Shown here one piece after another: positions 37,340 through 45,479 of a stretch of 64,000 nucleotides of DNA (positions within the stretch are counted from its first letter, which is position 1; the number at the start of each line of letters is the position of its first letter). The translations under genes and the position numbers were made by a program. Origin of the DNA: Metabacillus bambusae (GTDB lineage: Bacteria; Bacillota; Bacilli; Bacillales; Bacillaceae); assembly GCF_017497975.1 (NCBI RefSeq), contig NZ_JAGDEL010000029.1, forward strand, positions 1-64,000. Direction: 5' to 3'. Below the pieces are notes generated by a model. The model was not told the DNA's origin. It made no database searches and worked only from the letters and a program-made list of their open reading frames with translations.

Positions 37340-37735
37340 ATGAAAAATGACAATATAATTAGATTAAAAAATTATGCAAGAAAATTAAAACAGGATTTAT
37401 TCGTTCTTTACCTATCATACAAAGACAACAGAACACCTTGGTATGCTAAAGCAGTCGCAATCTGTGTTGTGGCCTACGCCTTTAGTCCAGTTGATTTAAT
37501 CCCTGATTTTATTCCTATTTTAGGGTATTTGGATGACCTCATTCTCATTCCTCTAGGAATCTCCCTTGCCATAAAATTAATACCTACTTATATTATAGAG
37601 GAAAATCGGTTTATGGCTGAAGAGTTGAAGAAGAATGAAAAACCAAAAAATTGGTTTGTTGGTATTCTCTTTATTTTAATTTGGATTTCACTTGGAGTGT
37701 GGATAGGAAAAATGATAATTGATTTTACATCATGA
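37340..37735 (+). CDS. YkvA-family (DUF1232) membrane protein
   Basis: A 131-aa protein with the DUF1232 core YAKAVAICVVAYAFSPVDLI and FIPILGYLDDLILIPLG and a C-terminal helix. ATG 37340 lies 10 bases after GGGGG; the frame from 37319 runs through the ribosome site. The family's function is not established. Confidence 0.8.
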   Translation: MKNDNIIRLKNYARKLKQDLFVLYLSYKDNRTPWYAKAVAICVVAYAFSPVDLIPDFIPILGYLDDLILIPLGISLAIKLIPTYIIEENRFMAEELKKNEKPKNWFVGILFILIWISLGVWIGKMIIDFTS

Positions 37736-38026
37736 GAATTATTAATATTCTATTTTCTTCAAATTCGTATTATCTGCGAACTGAGACATTAATCAACTTC
37801 TGATCAATAGTAAACTAATTAATTCCAAACCTATTCTTTTTAAACTTCTTCCACTACTTCATCAGATGATTCTTTAGGCATTTCTACGATGTCTTCAAAT
37901 TTCACACCTGATGCAAAATGAGAAGATATTTATAATAAGTGTTTTTTTAAGTTCGTTTAATTCTCTTGATTTTTCACTATAATTTCATTCTCTGCTATAG
38001 TTTCCTTTTTTTTCGTTTAAAGTCCT
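37736..38026. other. Gap with one further coding scrap
   Basis: The minus strand at 37838-37922 reads HFASGVKFEDIVEMPKESSD then EVVEEV and a stop, the tail of an unidentified acidic protein; nothing upstream continues it. Confidence 0.35.
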
Positions 38027-38182
38027 TCAAATTGACTCAAGGATCTTTCTACCTAATATGATTGGATGTCCCTTTGTAATATCTTTAACATACTCCCAAT
38101 CTATTGGAATTCTCCAGGAGATGTCATTCTCTTTACCGATTACTCTATTCTTATCTATTACAACAATTTAAGAAAATCTCAT
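38027..38182 (-). pseudogene. 5' fragment of a dihydrofolate reductase gene
   Basis: After an ATG and one early stop, codons read IVVIDKNRVIGKENDISWRI, PIDWEYVKDITKGHP and IILGRKILESI followed by TGA. This is the N-terminal third of bacterial DHFR, resembling the trimethoprim-tolerant types of Gram-positives (conserved RVIGKENDI-WRIP and GRK-LESI). The rest of the gene is missing. Confidence 0.8.
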
Positions 38183-38263
38183 ATCTTTTTTTTACTTTTT
38201 TCCATGTGATTTTTTATTTCTATTGAAGTTCCTTGTTTGTTATACTAAACTCCACATTAGCAC

Positions 38264-38294
38264 AAAAAAGCGACTGCCCTTGGTGAGCAATCGC
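38264..38294 (-). terminator. Terminator of the alpha/beta hydrolase gene
   Basis: Minus strand GCGATTGC / GCAGTCGC stem followed by TTTTTT, 60 bp after the stop. Confidence 0.8.
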
Positions 38295-38356
38295 GCCCTT
38301 TTCTGGAATAGGCTTATAATATTTATAAATTTTGCACCTGAATTAAATATATATTA

Positions 38357-39235
38357 TTAGTAGTGTGTATTTAAGAATTCCTTAATTTCATTGTTAATTT
38401 CTATTAAATGTTCTTCTGAAGGGAAATGTCCCATATCAATTGTTTTGGCTTCTATTAAATTTGATATGATTTCTCTTGCTACTTTGTTTAACCGATTGGC
38501 TGGAAAAAAGATGTCTTTTTCTCCTGTAATAATCAAAGTAGGAGAGTTATACCGCATTAATTCCTCCTTTTTTGTTAATTTAGGCATTTCTTGTTCAAGT
38601 TTAATAAATTTAAAAATATCTCCAATAATGCGTTTATCAATTTCTTTCATGCTATTAGACGACATTACGTTTGTAATATTATTGAGATATTTTTCAGAAG
38701 AAGTGATATTGAATAGGATTAATGGAAGTAAAATATTCTTACTCATTTTAAACTTAGATCCCAACTGTATTCCTGCTGGAGAGACTAAAATTGAACAATC
38801 AATCTTATCTGGCATAAATGCTGCTAATCTAAGAATAATTCCAGCACCATAAGATGGACCTATAAATGCACATTTTTCAATATTGAAATAATTCATTTGC
38901 TCTGTTATCCATTGAGCAAAACTATCGTCTTTTGCTGAAATCCTTTTTTGTTCACTGTATCCAGGGTGTCCAATAGTATCTGGTGCATAGATTCTATACT
39001 TATCTATAAGAGGTGAAAACCAGGATAATGTCATTGGATTAATACAATTGCCACCTTGAAGTATAAACAAAGGTTTACCTTCAGTCGGACCTGCAACAAG
39101 CATATGTGTTTTTCCGTAACTTGTATCAATATAAAATCTTTCAATATCGTATGTGAAAGTCTTTATATAATTTTCATAGTACTGAGCAATTTTTCTTTTT
39201 CCTTCTGTACTTTTGTAAATTGATGTTTCCCTCAT
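38357..39235 (-). CDS. Alpha/beta-fold hydrolase
   Basis: A 292-aa hydrolase. Oxyanion region FILQGGNCINPM, nucleophile elbow GPSYGAG (Ser), acid in TGEKDIFFPANRL (Asp) and a His near the C-terminus in IDMGHFPSEEH. The substrate is unknown. ATG 39235 follows GAGG at 6 bases, better than the longer frame to 39259. A 3' fragment of the same gene lies at 27885-28141. Confidence 0.82.
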   Translation of the reverse strand: MRETSIYKSTEGKRKIAQYYENYIKTFTYDIERFYIDTSYGKTHMLVAGPTEGKPLFILQGGNCINPMTLSWFSPLIDKYRIYAPDTIGHPGYSEQKRISAKDDSFAQWITEQMNYFNIEKCAFIGPSYGAGIILRLAAFMPDKIDCSILVSPAGIQLGSKFKMSKNILLPLILFNITSSEKYLNNITNVMSSNSMKEIDKRIIGDIFKFIKLEQEMPKLTKKEELMRYNSPTLIITGEKDIFFPANRLNKVAREIISNLIEAKTIDMGHFPSEEHLIEINNEIKEFLNTHY

Positions 39236-39355
39236 AAAACACCTCGATTCATATTCCAAATATAACCTTCTATTTAGGTTCTACGTTAACTACCCTTTAA
39301 AGGTTTCATCTATTCTTTAATTGGAGAATGTGATCTTCAATTATATGGCCTTTTG

Positions 39356-40161
39356 TTGAAAAAGAATCGAGTATCCCCCATCTTTTCCTTAAGTCTACTC
39401 ATTCATAATTTTTTGTTCAGTTAGTTATAAAAGACTCAGAAACTACGAATATAAGAACAAAAGCGCAAGCGCCCTGATCAGCCTCGGGCAAATAAGATGA
39501 TTTAGAATAGAAGGCGTTCTTTGCCTTCAATTCTAAATTATCTAGACCCTAGAGGGGTTAGGCGCTGGAGCTGGATGTCGTGCGCTTATCCACAGTTCAA
39601 GAATTTTATTATTTCCTAAACGAAAACAAAAAAGGGTACTATCGGCGATAAACCAATATGTAACCCTTACTAAACCATATTATACTGATTCCTTTACACA
39701 ACCAATTGATAATCCCTGCCCAACTGGCAAAATAATAAATTCTAAATTAGAATCATTCGTCATGCGTTGATAAAACGCACGCATGTTTTCAGATCGTAAA
39801 TCAACATGAGAGGCGTCATAACCCGTCCACCTAGCAAAACGTTATCGCTTACAATTAAAGCAACAGGATTGGCTATACGAATTGAACGATCTAAGAAGTT
39901 CGGATAATTTTCCTTTTGTGAGTACTGTGCTTATAAAAAACGCCTCAAACCCAATAATACCAAGGAATTAAGGCACTTCATTTACGTTGATTTAATTGGT
40001 TAATTGATATTTTTACGTGAACTCGATCCTATTTCTTATTACATCCATTTATCGTACTTCTCATTTCTAGCTTGGTTATATAAACGGGCATAGAGTAGTA
40101 CCGGAACACCCTTAGATTCGAATCTTGAATTTCTACTGCTTTACGGATAGCTTGAGCTTCA
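39356..40161 (-). repeat. O-methyltransferase 3'-end relic unit, copy 2, interrupted by repeat B
   Basis: The longest copy. Going left to right: shared flank (ATTCATAATTTTTTGTTCAG), repeat B inserted at 39455-39626, terminator, methyltransferase C-terminal codons with frameshifts (RSENMRAFYQRM, LPVGQGLSIG), terminator GTGCCTTAA...TTGAGGCG, and the tail of a second gene (GVPVLLYARLYNQARNEKYD). The last 500 bp match copy 4 at 51285 closely. Confidence 0.75.
39455..39626. repeat. Dispersed repeat family B, copy 2
   Basis: A 172-bp copy matching 7708-7880 from GAACAAAAGCGCAAGCGCC to ATTTCCTAAACG. It interrupts a relic unit whose two sides are contiguous in copy 3 (40858), so it is an insertion. 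Confidence 0.78.
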
Positions 40162-40259
40162 GTTAAGCACCAAAATCAGTGCTTCACCACAATGTGAATT
40201 TACTAGAGGCTAAAGATATTGAGTTTCTAGTTGTGAATACCCAACATACAACTCATATC

Positions 40260-40367
40260 CTAATCTTTTTCTAACTTTATTTCTAAAAGAACTTCCCCCC
40301 AAAAATCATCTTCTGGTGCTTTACGGTCATTGTAAACTACTCCAATAGGATTTATGGTAAACATCAT
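40260..40367 (-). pseudogene. 5' fragment of a TrmO/TsaA-type methyltransferase gene
   Basis: A 35-codon ORF with a good ribosome site (GGAG, 8 bases) reads MFTINPIGVVYNDRKAPEDD then FWGEVLLEI and soon stops. PIGVV and DDxWG are the N-terminal motifs of the TsaA/TrmO family, about 150-230 aa when complete. No continuation is found. Confidence 0.62.
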
Positions 40368-40857
40368 ACTCACCACTCCCTTAATAGGAAAATAATGACA
40401 CTTCCCTCTTTGATGGAGTATTACAAATTATTTGTTAAAAGTAATAACTTTTCCTTATCTTTTTTTGACTACCTTCCCATTTAGCTCAATAAGCTTTTTT
40501 AATTAAACTTCCCTTAAAATGAAAAACGAGAGCTTCAATAAGAATTCGTTACGTTACTGAGTAGTTCCGCCCAGTTCTGCACAATAAAAAAAATCAGCAT
40601 TATTTTTGCTGACATCTAATTCTATGGTTCAATTATTATATTAAAATAAAAAAAATTAGATCTACTCAAACCAAGTAGAAGTGTACCATTATAAGTAAAA
40701 AACTTATGCCCACTCTAGTAACCATTTTATCTAACACACCCTATACTCAATAGAATAGTTGTCCTCATCGTTACAATTTAAAGTTAACATAATTTTATTT
40801 AGCTAATGTTAATAGATTATAAATACTTTATTAATTCAGCAAACGGCCCTTTTGATG
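40368..40857. other. Gap without recognisable genes
   Basis: About 490 bp of AT-rich DNA; no open frame of note and no clear repeat. Confidence 0.5.
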
Positions 40858-41088
40858 AAAAAGAATTGAATTGTGTATTCCCCATTTTCCCCTTTAGTCT
40901 ACTTATTCATAATTTTTTGTTCAGTTAGTTATAGCAGCCTCAGAAACTACAAATATATAAAAATAAAAAAGGATACCATCGGCAATAAACCAATTGGTGT
41001 CCCTTCCATAAATTTCATTTTCTTTTACACGACCAATTGATAACCACTGTCCAACTGGCAAAATGATCGATTCTCAATTAGGATCAAT
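40858..41088 (-). repeat. O-methyltransferase 3'-end relic unit, copy 3
   Basis: Shared flank from AAAAAGAATTGAATTG through ATTCATAATTTTTTGTTCAG, terminator GGATACCA...TGGTGTCC, and the last 25 or so methyltransferase codons. It ends just before the stop of the amidohydrolase gene. Confidence 0.75.
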
Positions 41089-41097
41089 TTCAAGCAG

Positions 41098-41964
41098 TTA
41101 AGTCAACTTTCTATGAGCATCTGCCAGTTGTTCGTACATTCGTGTGGTAATATCTCTTAAGACAGGGAAATATGGACGTATTTTGTTAAGGTGCTGTATA
41201 TCTATATCACCGATTGTTATTCCTTCGCCTTCGTATGGAGCTTTACATACGACCGGTGTTCCAGGTACTTTTGTTTCTTTTTCACCGGCTCCTATAATAC
41301 ATCCACCACCCCAGTATGTGGTTTCTCCTTCTTGTCCTACAAGATTTGTGTATACAAAGTTAATTGTATTCTCCATCGCTCTTGCTTTTACAATAGGTTC
41401 AAAAATGTCCTTTTCAAATGTTGGTGAACCTGAAATGCCTACGATGATATCGGCTCCCTTTAATGTAAGCAAGCGTGCTAATTCTGGGAAGAAGATATCA
41501 TAACAAATAAGTATCCCAATTTTTCCTATTGCCGTATCAAATACAGGGAGATTTTCTCCTGCCTTAAAGTATCTTCTGTCTGGAAATGCGCCAGGACCAG
41601 TTTGGTCTGTTGCATGTCCTGGAAGTGTATTCTTTCTACAAGAGCCAATGTAACCTTCTGGACCAACAAGGACAGCTGCATTGTATAGAATACCGTTTAT
41701 ACTTTTTTCTGGCATCCCCCAAATAATATAAATGTCATGTTGAGTAGCTATTTCTTTAAAAAATGTTACAGCATCTCCAGGAATAGGCTCGGCTACATCA
41801 AAAAAATCATCCCCACAGTTGTAACCAGTCAATGCTAATTCAGGAAAAACAACTAATTTTGCTCCCTGTTCCGCTGCATCTATTGTGTATCGTTTCATTT
41901 TTTCGAGATTCTTGTTTTTCTGACCCGTTTCTGGTGTAATTTGTCCTATCGCTATTTTAACCAT
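41098..41964 (-). CDS. Carbon-nitrogen hydrolase (nitrilase-superfamily amidohydrolase)
   Basis: A 288-aa enzyme with the Glu-Lys-Cys triad: Glu 42 in FPELALTGY, Lys 111 in CRKNTLPGH and Cys 154 in LICYDIFFPE. The superfamily hydrolyses amides or nitriles. ATG 41964 has GGAGG 8 bases upstream. It is the last gene of the mannosylglycerate-type operon, 41 bp after the glycerate kinase. It could release glycerate from an amide such as glyceramide or mannosylglyceramide; this is inference from position. Confidence 0.85.
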   Translation of the reverse strand: MVKIAIGQITPETGQKNKNLEKMKRYTIDAAEQGAKLVVFPELALTGYNCGDDFFDVAEPIPGDAVTFFKEIATQHDIYIIWGMPEKSINGILYNAAVLVGPEGYIGSCRKNTLPGHATDQTGPGAFPDRRYFKAGENLPVFDTAIGKIGILICYDIFFPELARLLTLKGADIIVGISGSPTFEKDIFEPIVKARAMENTINFVYTNLVGQEGETTYWGGGCIIGAGEKETKVPGTPVVCKAPYEGEGITIGDIDIQHLNKIRPYFPVLRDITTRMYEQLADAHRKLT

Positions 41965-42005
41965 AGCACTTGCCTCCATCTCTTTTAACATATTAATATA
42001 CGTAA

Positions 42006-43130
42006 CTACCTATTAATCATTCTTATTAAGCGGGCTATATTACGAGATGAATCATTTAGCAATTGCGCTGCATTTTGCATCGATTGTTCCAAACTCATAG
42101 GTCCACTTGAAATAGAATGACAGCTTATAAAATATTCATACAGTTCTTGATAACCTTTTCCTAGTGAACCAGAAAGTAAGATCGTATGAATATTATTCTT
42201 CCTTGCAATTTTCGCTACATGAACAGGGACTTTTCCGAAGGCTGATTGAAAATCGCTTTTCCCTTCTCCTGTAATGACCCAATCCGAGACCTGAATATAC
42301 TTCTCTAAGTTAATTGCTTCAGAAACAATTTTCGCTCCCGATTGAATCTGTCCCCCCAATACTAGCAACCCAAAACCTAATCCACCTGCTGCACCAGCTC
42401 CTGGTGTTTTTTTTATACTTTTACCCATAACGGTTTCAATAAGGCTCGCATAGTGACCTAAGCCCTTATCTAGTGGTTCAAGATCTATCTCTTTTACTCC
42501 TTTTTGAGGTCAGAAGACATAGGTTGCTCCATTAGGGCCACAAAGTTCATTCTCCACATCGCTTGCAATAATGATTTCACATTCATGAATGGAAGGACAA
42601 ATTGAGGATAAATCAACTGAAGCAATCTTTGAAAAAAATCCTCGACCTTGGCGTATTTGTTGCCCTTCTGCACCAAGAAACTTCACACCTAATGCCTGAA
42701 GCATACCAAAGCCACCATCATTGGTTGCACTTCCGCCAAGTCCAATAATAATCTTTCGATAACCGGAATCTATCGCATGATTGATAAGCTCTCCTACCCC
42801 AAAAGTGGAGGCAGATAGAGGGTTTCTTTTGGAAACAATCTGCAATCCTGCTATTTTTGCCGTTTCAATGACTGCGGTTTTGTTATCACCTAAAATTCCA
42901 TAGCATGTTGTTACTCGTTTTCCAAATGGATCAGTTGCTTTAAGTTCAATTGTTCGACCATTTGTAGCATGAACAAGAGCTTCAATGGTCCCTTCACCGC
43001 CATCAGCCATCGGCAAAACATCGATGTGAGCGTCAGGAATTTCGGCTAGAATTCCATTTCTAATACTTTGCCCTACTTCACTTGCATTAAGGCATTCTTT
43101 AAATGAATCTGGAGCGATTAAAACTCTCAT
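42006..43130 (-). pseudogene. glxK: Glycerate kinase gene interrupted by one in-frame TGA
   Basis: Reading through, 374 codons give a full glycerate kinase (GlxK/GarK family): APDSFKECLNASEVGQSI, MADGGEGTIEAL, GLGGSATNDGGFGML and TPGAGAAGGLGFGL. Codon 207 is TGA in the context VF-stop-PQKGV, where the family normally has Gly (GGA), so a single base change is the only defect. Both halves are otherwise clean and in the same frame. The enzyme phosphorylates glycerate, the by-product of mannosylglycerate hydrolysis. The change is either recent inactivation or a sequencing error. Confidence 0.85.
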
Positions 43131-43154
43131 AAAATACCTCATTTTTATAGTTGA

Positions 43155-45137
43155 TTATTTAGTCTTTTCTAATTTAGACACTATTTCTGAAAAGCTAGCG
43201 GTTTTGCAAAGCTCCGCTACTAATTTCTTATCCTCTACTAACTTCCATAGTCTATTAAATAAGGTGCTGAATTCTTCCTTATCCCTTTCATTTAATGCTA
43301 GCAGTAACACTAATTGGACATTTGATCCTCCCCAGTTTATCGGTTTCTTTAAGATTCCAATTGCAATGCATGAATCAAGAGCATTTGGTTTTAATGGATG
43401 TGGAATGGCTACTAAATTGCCAATCGAAGTTGGTGATATTTGTTCACGCTCAAGTACAGAATCTACGTATGAATCATCTACATATCCTTTACTGTTTAAC
43501 GTGGAAGCCATCGTTTTAATAGTTTCGGCAGGGTCTCTTTTGTCAATTTGTGAAAAAAATAAATCTTCACTAAATAAATTTTGGAGTTTTTCAAATGATT
43601 TTTCTTTGTCATCATTCAAATACTTTCGTGAAATATAGTCATTTACCATATCTACGTCTTTATCAGTCAATAAAGCATTAATATGCAGTATCGGAATCGT
43701 TCTTTCTTCTTTTACTGAAACGGTACTTAATATTAAATCGACATCCTCATTTTCAATGTCTTTAATGGAATAGGATGGGTATGTTCCAACAATATTTAAT
43801 CCAGGAAATTTACTTTCAATACTAGCAGCAAGAAGTTTTGCTGTACCCATACCTGATGCACAAACAATGGCTACCCGCCTTACTTCACGTTTTTTCTTAT
43901 TTTTTATCCGTTCAATTGAAGCAGCTAAATGAACAGCGATATATCCAATTTCATCTTCATTTATACTAATTTGTTGTTCACGCAGAATGATATTAGAAGC
44001 AACGATAGCTAGTTCAAAAGGAAACGGGTAGCTGTTTTTTATTTCTTGCAACATCGGATTTCGAAGATTCATTTTATATCTCATTCGATTCATTGCTGAC
44101 CTTAAATGCAATCCTAGTCCATACACTAGTTCTTTATCTTCCAAAAGCTCAATACGATACTCTCTATTTATTTCAGAAAGAATATCTATTACTAATTGAT
44201 AATTACTTTCTCCAATTAATTCAATAAAATCATCATGCAACAGATTTCCGCCTTGAAACTGCTTTGCTCCGAGTAGATGAATCGTTATATACGCAATTTC
44301 CTCTTTAGGGATTTTTATAGAAAATTCCTTTTCCAATGCCTTTACGATATTGGTTGCCACATGGTATTCTCTCTGTTCTTCAATATCTTTAATTTCTAAT
44401 GTATTAGGTTCAATATTCTTTCCCTTTTTTATGCGTTGGATCCCAATAGCAATGTGCATAATTAAATTATTAACAGGCATTTCAGCAATATTAATCGGTA
44501 GGTGCTGAATATGATTATTAGTAATCGCTTTAATTAAATTCACGTCTATCCCTTCTACAAATGAAGGATCACTATTATTCATCGCATCACGTGATTGCTC
44601 ACTTTTCATATTTGACAAACAATCAGACAAACAAAAGCGAATGTTCATCTCAATACCGACTAGTTTTATACCATAGTTAGGCTTTTTATAAAGAGAAACA
44701 TCGAATTTACTCAATAGCTTTTCTACTATCTTTAAATCGTTGTCCACCGTCGATTTACTGACAAATAATTCATTGGCTATTTGTTCAATTGTTATATAAT
44801 CATCAGCCATAATGATTCTTTTCAAAATATAAAGAACTCTTTCTTCGGGTAAAATTGGAAGGTCTTGATTTCCAAATGTTTCATGTATTTGGAACAATTC
44901 TTCTATTAATTCCCTGATTTCTTTATTAGGTTTAGGTTCTAAAAAATAACCTACTCCTCTTTGTGCATCAATTTTTACGCCGATTTTTTTCAGCTCTAGG
45001 TTTAGAGTGGAAATATCATTTCTTATCGTACGTGAAGTGACACCTACCAGTTTTGATAAGTATTCGCTTGTGATAGGCACTTCGTAAGCTAGCAATTCTT
45101 TTATTATTTCTATTAAACGGTTGTTTAACAATCCCAT
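43155..45137 (-). CDS. PRD-containing regulator with PTS IIB-like and EIIA domains
   Basis: A 660-aa activator of the BglG/ManR/MtlR class: HTH at about 5-65 (SEYLSKLVGVTSRTIRNDIS), a second HTH near 110-160, two PRDs (about 195-410), a IIB-like domain with Cys in VAIVCASGMGTAKLL, and EIIA with phospho-His 580 in AIPHPLKP. It lies between the mannosidase and glycerate kinase genes and would induce the operon when its PTS is transporting. It is distinct from the regulator at 4745, with only family-level similarity. Confidence 0.88.
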   Translation of the reverse strand: MGLLNNRLIEIIKELLAYEVPITSEYLSKLVGVTSRTIRNDISTLNLELKKIGVKIDAQRGVGYFLEPKPNKEIRELIEELFQIHETFGNQDLPILPEERVLYILKRIIMADDYITIEQIANELFVSKSTVDNDLKIVEKLLSKFDVSLYKKPNYGIKLVGIEMNIRFCLSDCLSNMKSEQSRDAMNNSDPSFVEGIDVNLIKAITNNHIQHLPINIAEMPVNNLIMHIAIGIQRIKKGKNIEPNTLEIKDIEEQREYHVATNIVKALEKEFSIKIPKEEIAYITIHLLGAKQFQGGNLLHDDFIELIGESNYQLVIDILSEINREYRIELLEDKELVYGLGLHLRSAMNRMRYKMNLRNPMLQEIKNSYPFPFELAIVASNIILREQQISINEDEIGYIAVHLAASIERIKNKKKREVRRVAIVCASGMGTAKLLAASIESKFPGLNIVGTYPSYSIKDIENEDVDLILSTVSVKEERTIPILHINALLTDKDVDMVNDYISRKYLNDDKEKSFEKLQNLFSEDLFFSQIDKRDPAETIKTMASTLNSKGYVDDSYVDSVLEREQISPTSIGNLVAIPHPLKPNALDSCIAIGILKKPINWGGSNVQLVLLLALNERDKEEFSTLFNRLWKLVEDKKLVAELCKTASFSEIVSKLEKTK

Positions 45138-45157
45138 AACCTCCCTTCATTAAGATT

Positions 45158-45347
45158 GGCTCTTTTCTAAGAGATTGTTGCTTTTAAAACGAAAACTTTT
45201 TAAGGTTGATTGGAACGGATTGCGAGACTCATGTAGCGTTTACGCCGAGGAGGCTCACCGCCCGCCCCGCGGAAAGCGAGCATCTCTCGCTGCAATCAAC
45301 CACACCGCACTACTTGGTAAATAGCAACAAAGTTTGGCGAGTCAGCC
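45158..45347. mobile_element. MITE family A, copy 5 (inverted)
   Basis: A 190-bp copy, GGCTCTTTTCTAAGAG to GGCGAGTCAGCC, flanked by TTAAGATT on both sides (45150-45157 and 45348-45355). It lies between the mannosidase gene and its regulator. Confidence 0.9.
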
Positions 45348-45410
45348 TTAAGATTAAACCTTCTTAGTATAGCAAATTCAATGATTATCAATCCAGATTG
45401 TCATTTAACA

Positions 45411-45470
45411 AAAAAGAGGGTACTTGAAAAGAGTAGACAGTCTAACTCTGCATCAAGGTATCCCCCTTTT
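45411..45470 (-). terminator. Terminator after the alpha-mannosidase gene
   Basis: Minus strand GGGGATACCTTGA / TCAAGTACCCTC arms, then TTTTTT. It splits the PTS-mannosidase genes from the regulator and kinase genes. Confidence 0.72.
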
Positions 45471-45479
45471 CGATGAACT

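Noticed and set aside
42006-43142. Two separate glycerate kinase genes or a frameshift
   Set aside because: Both parts are in the same frame and separated only by one TGA and 27 sense codons that also match the family, so it is one gene with a nonsense codon.
31600-45355. Dispersed GC-rich repeats as a CRISPR array or structured regulatory RNA
   Set aside because: They are not regularly spaced, have target duplications and terminal repeats, and no cas genes are present.
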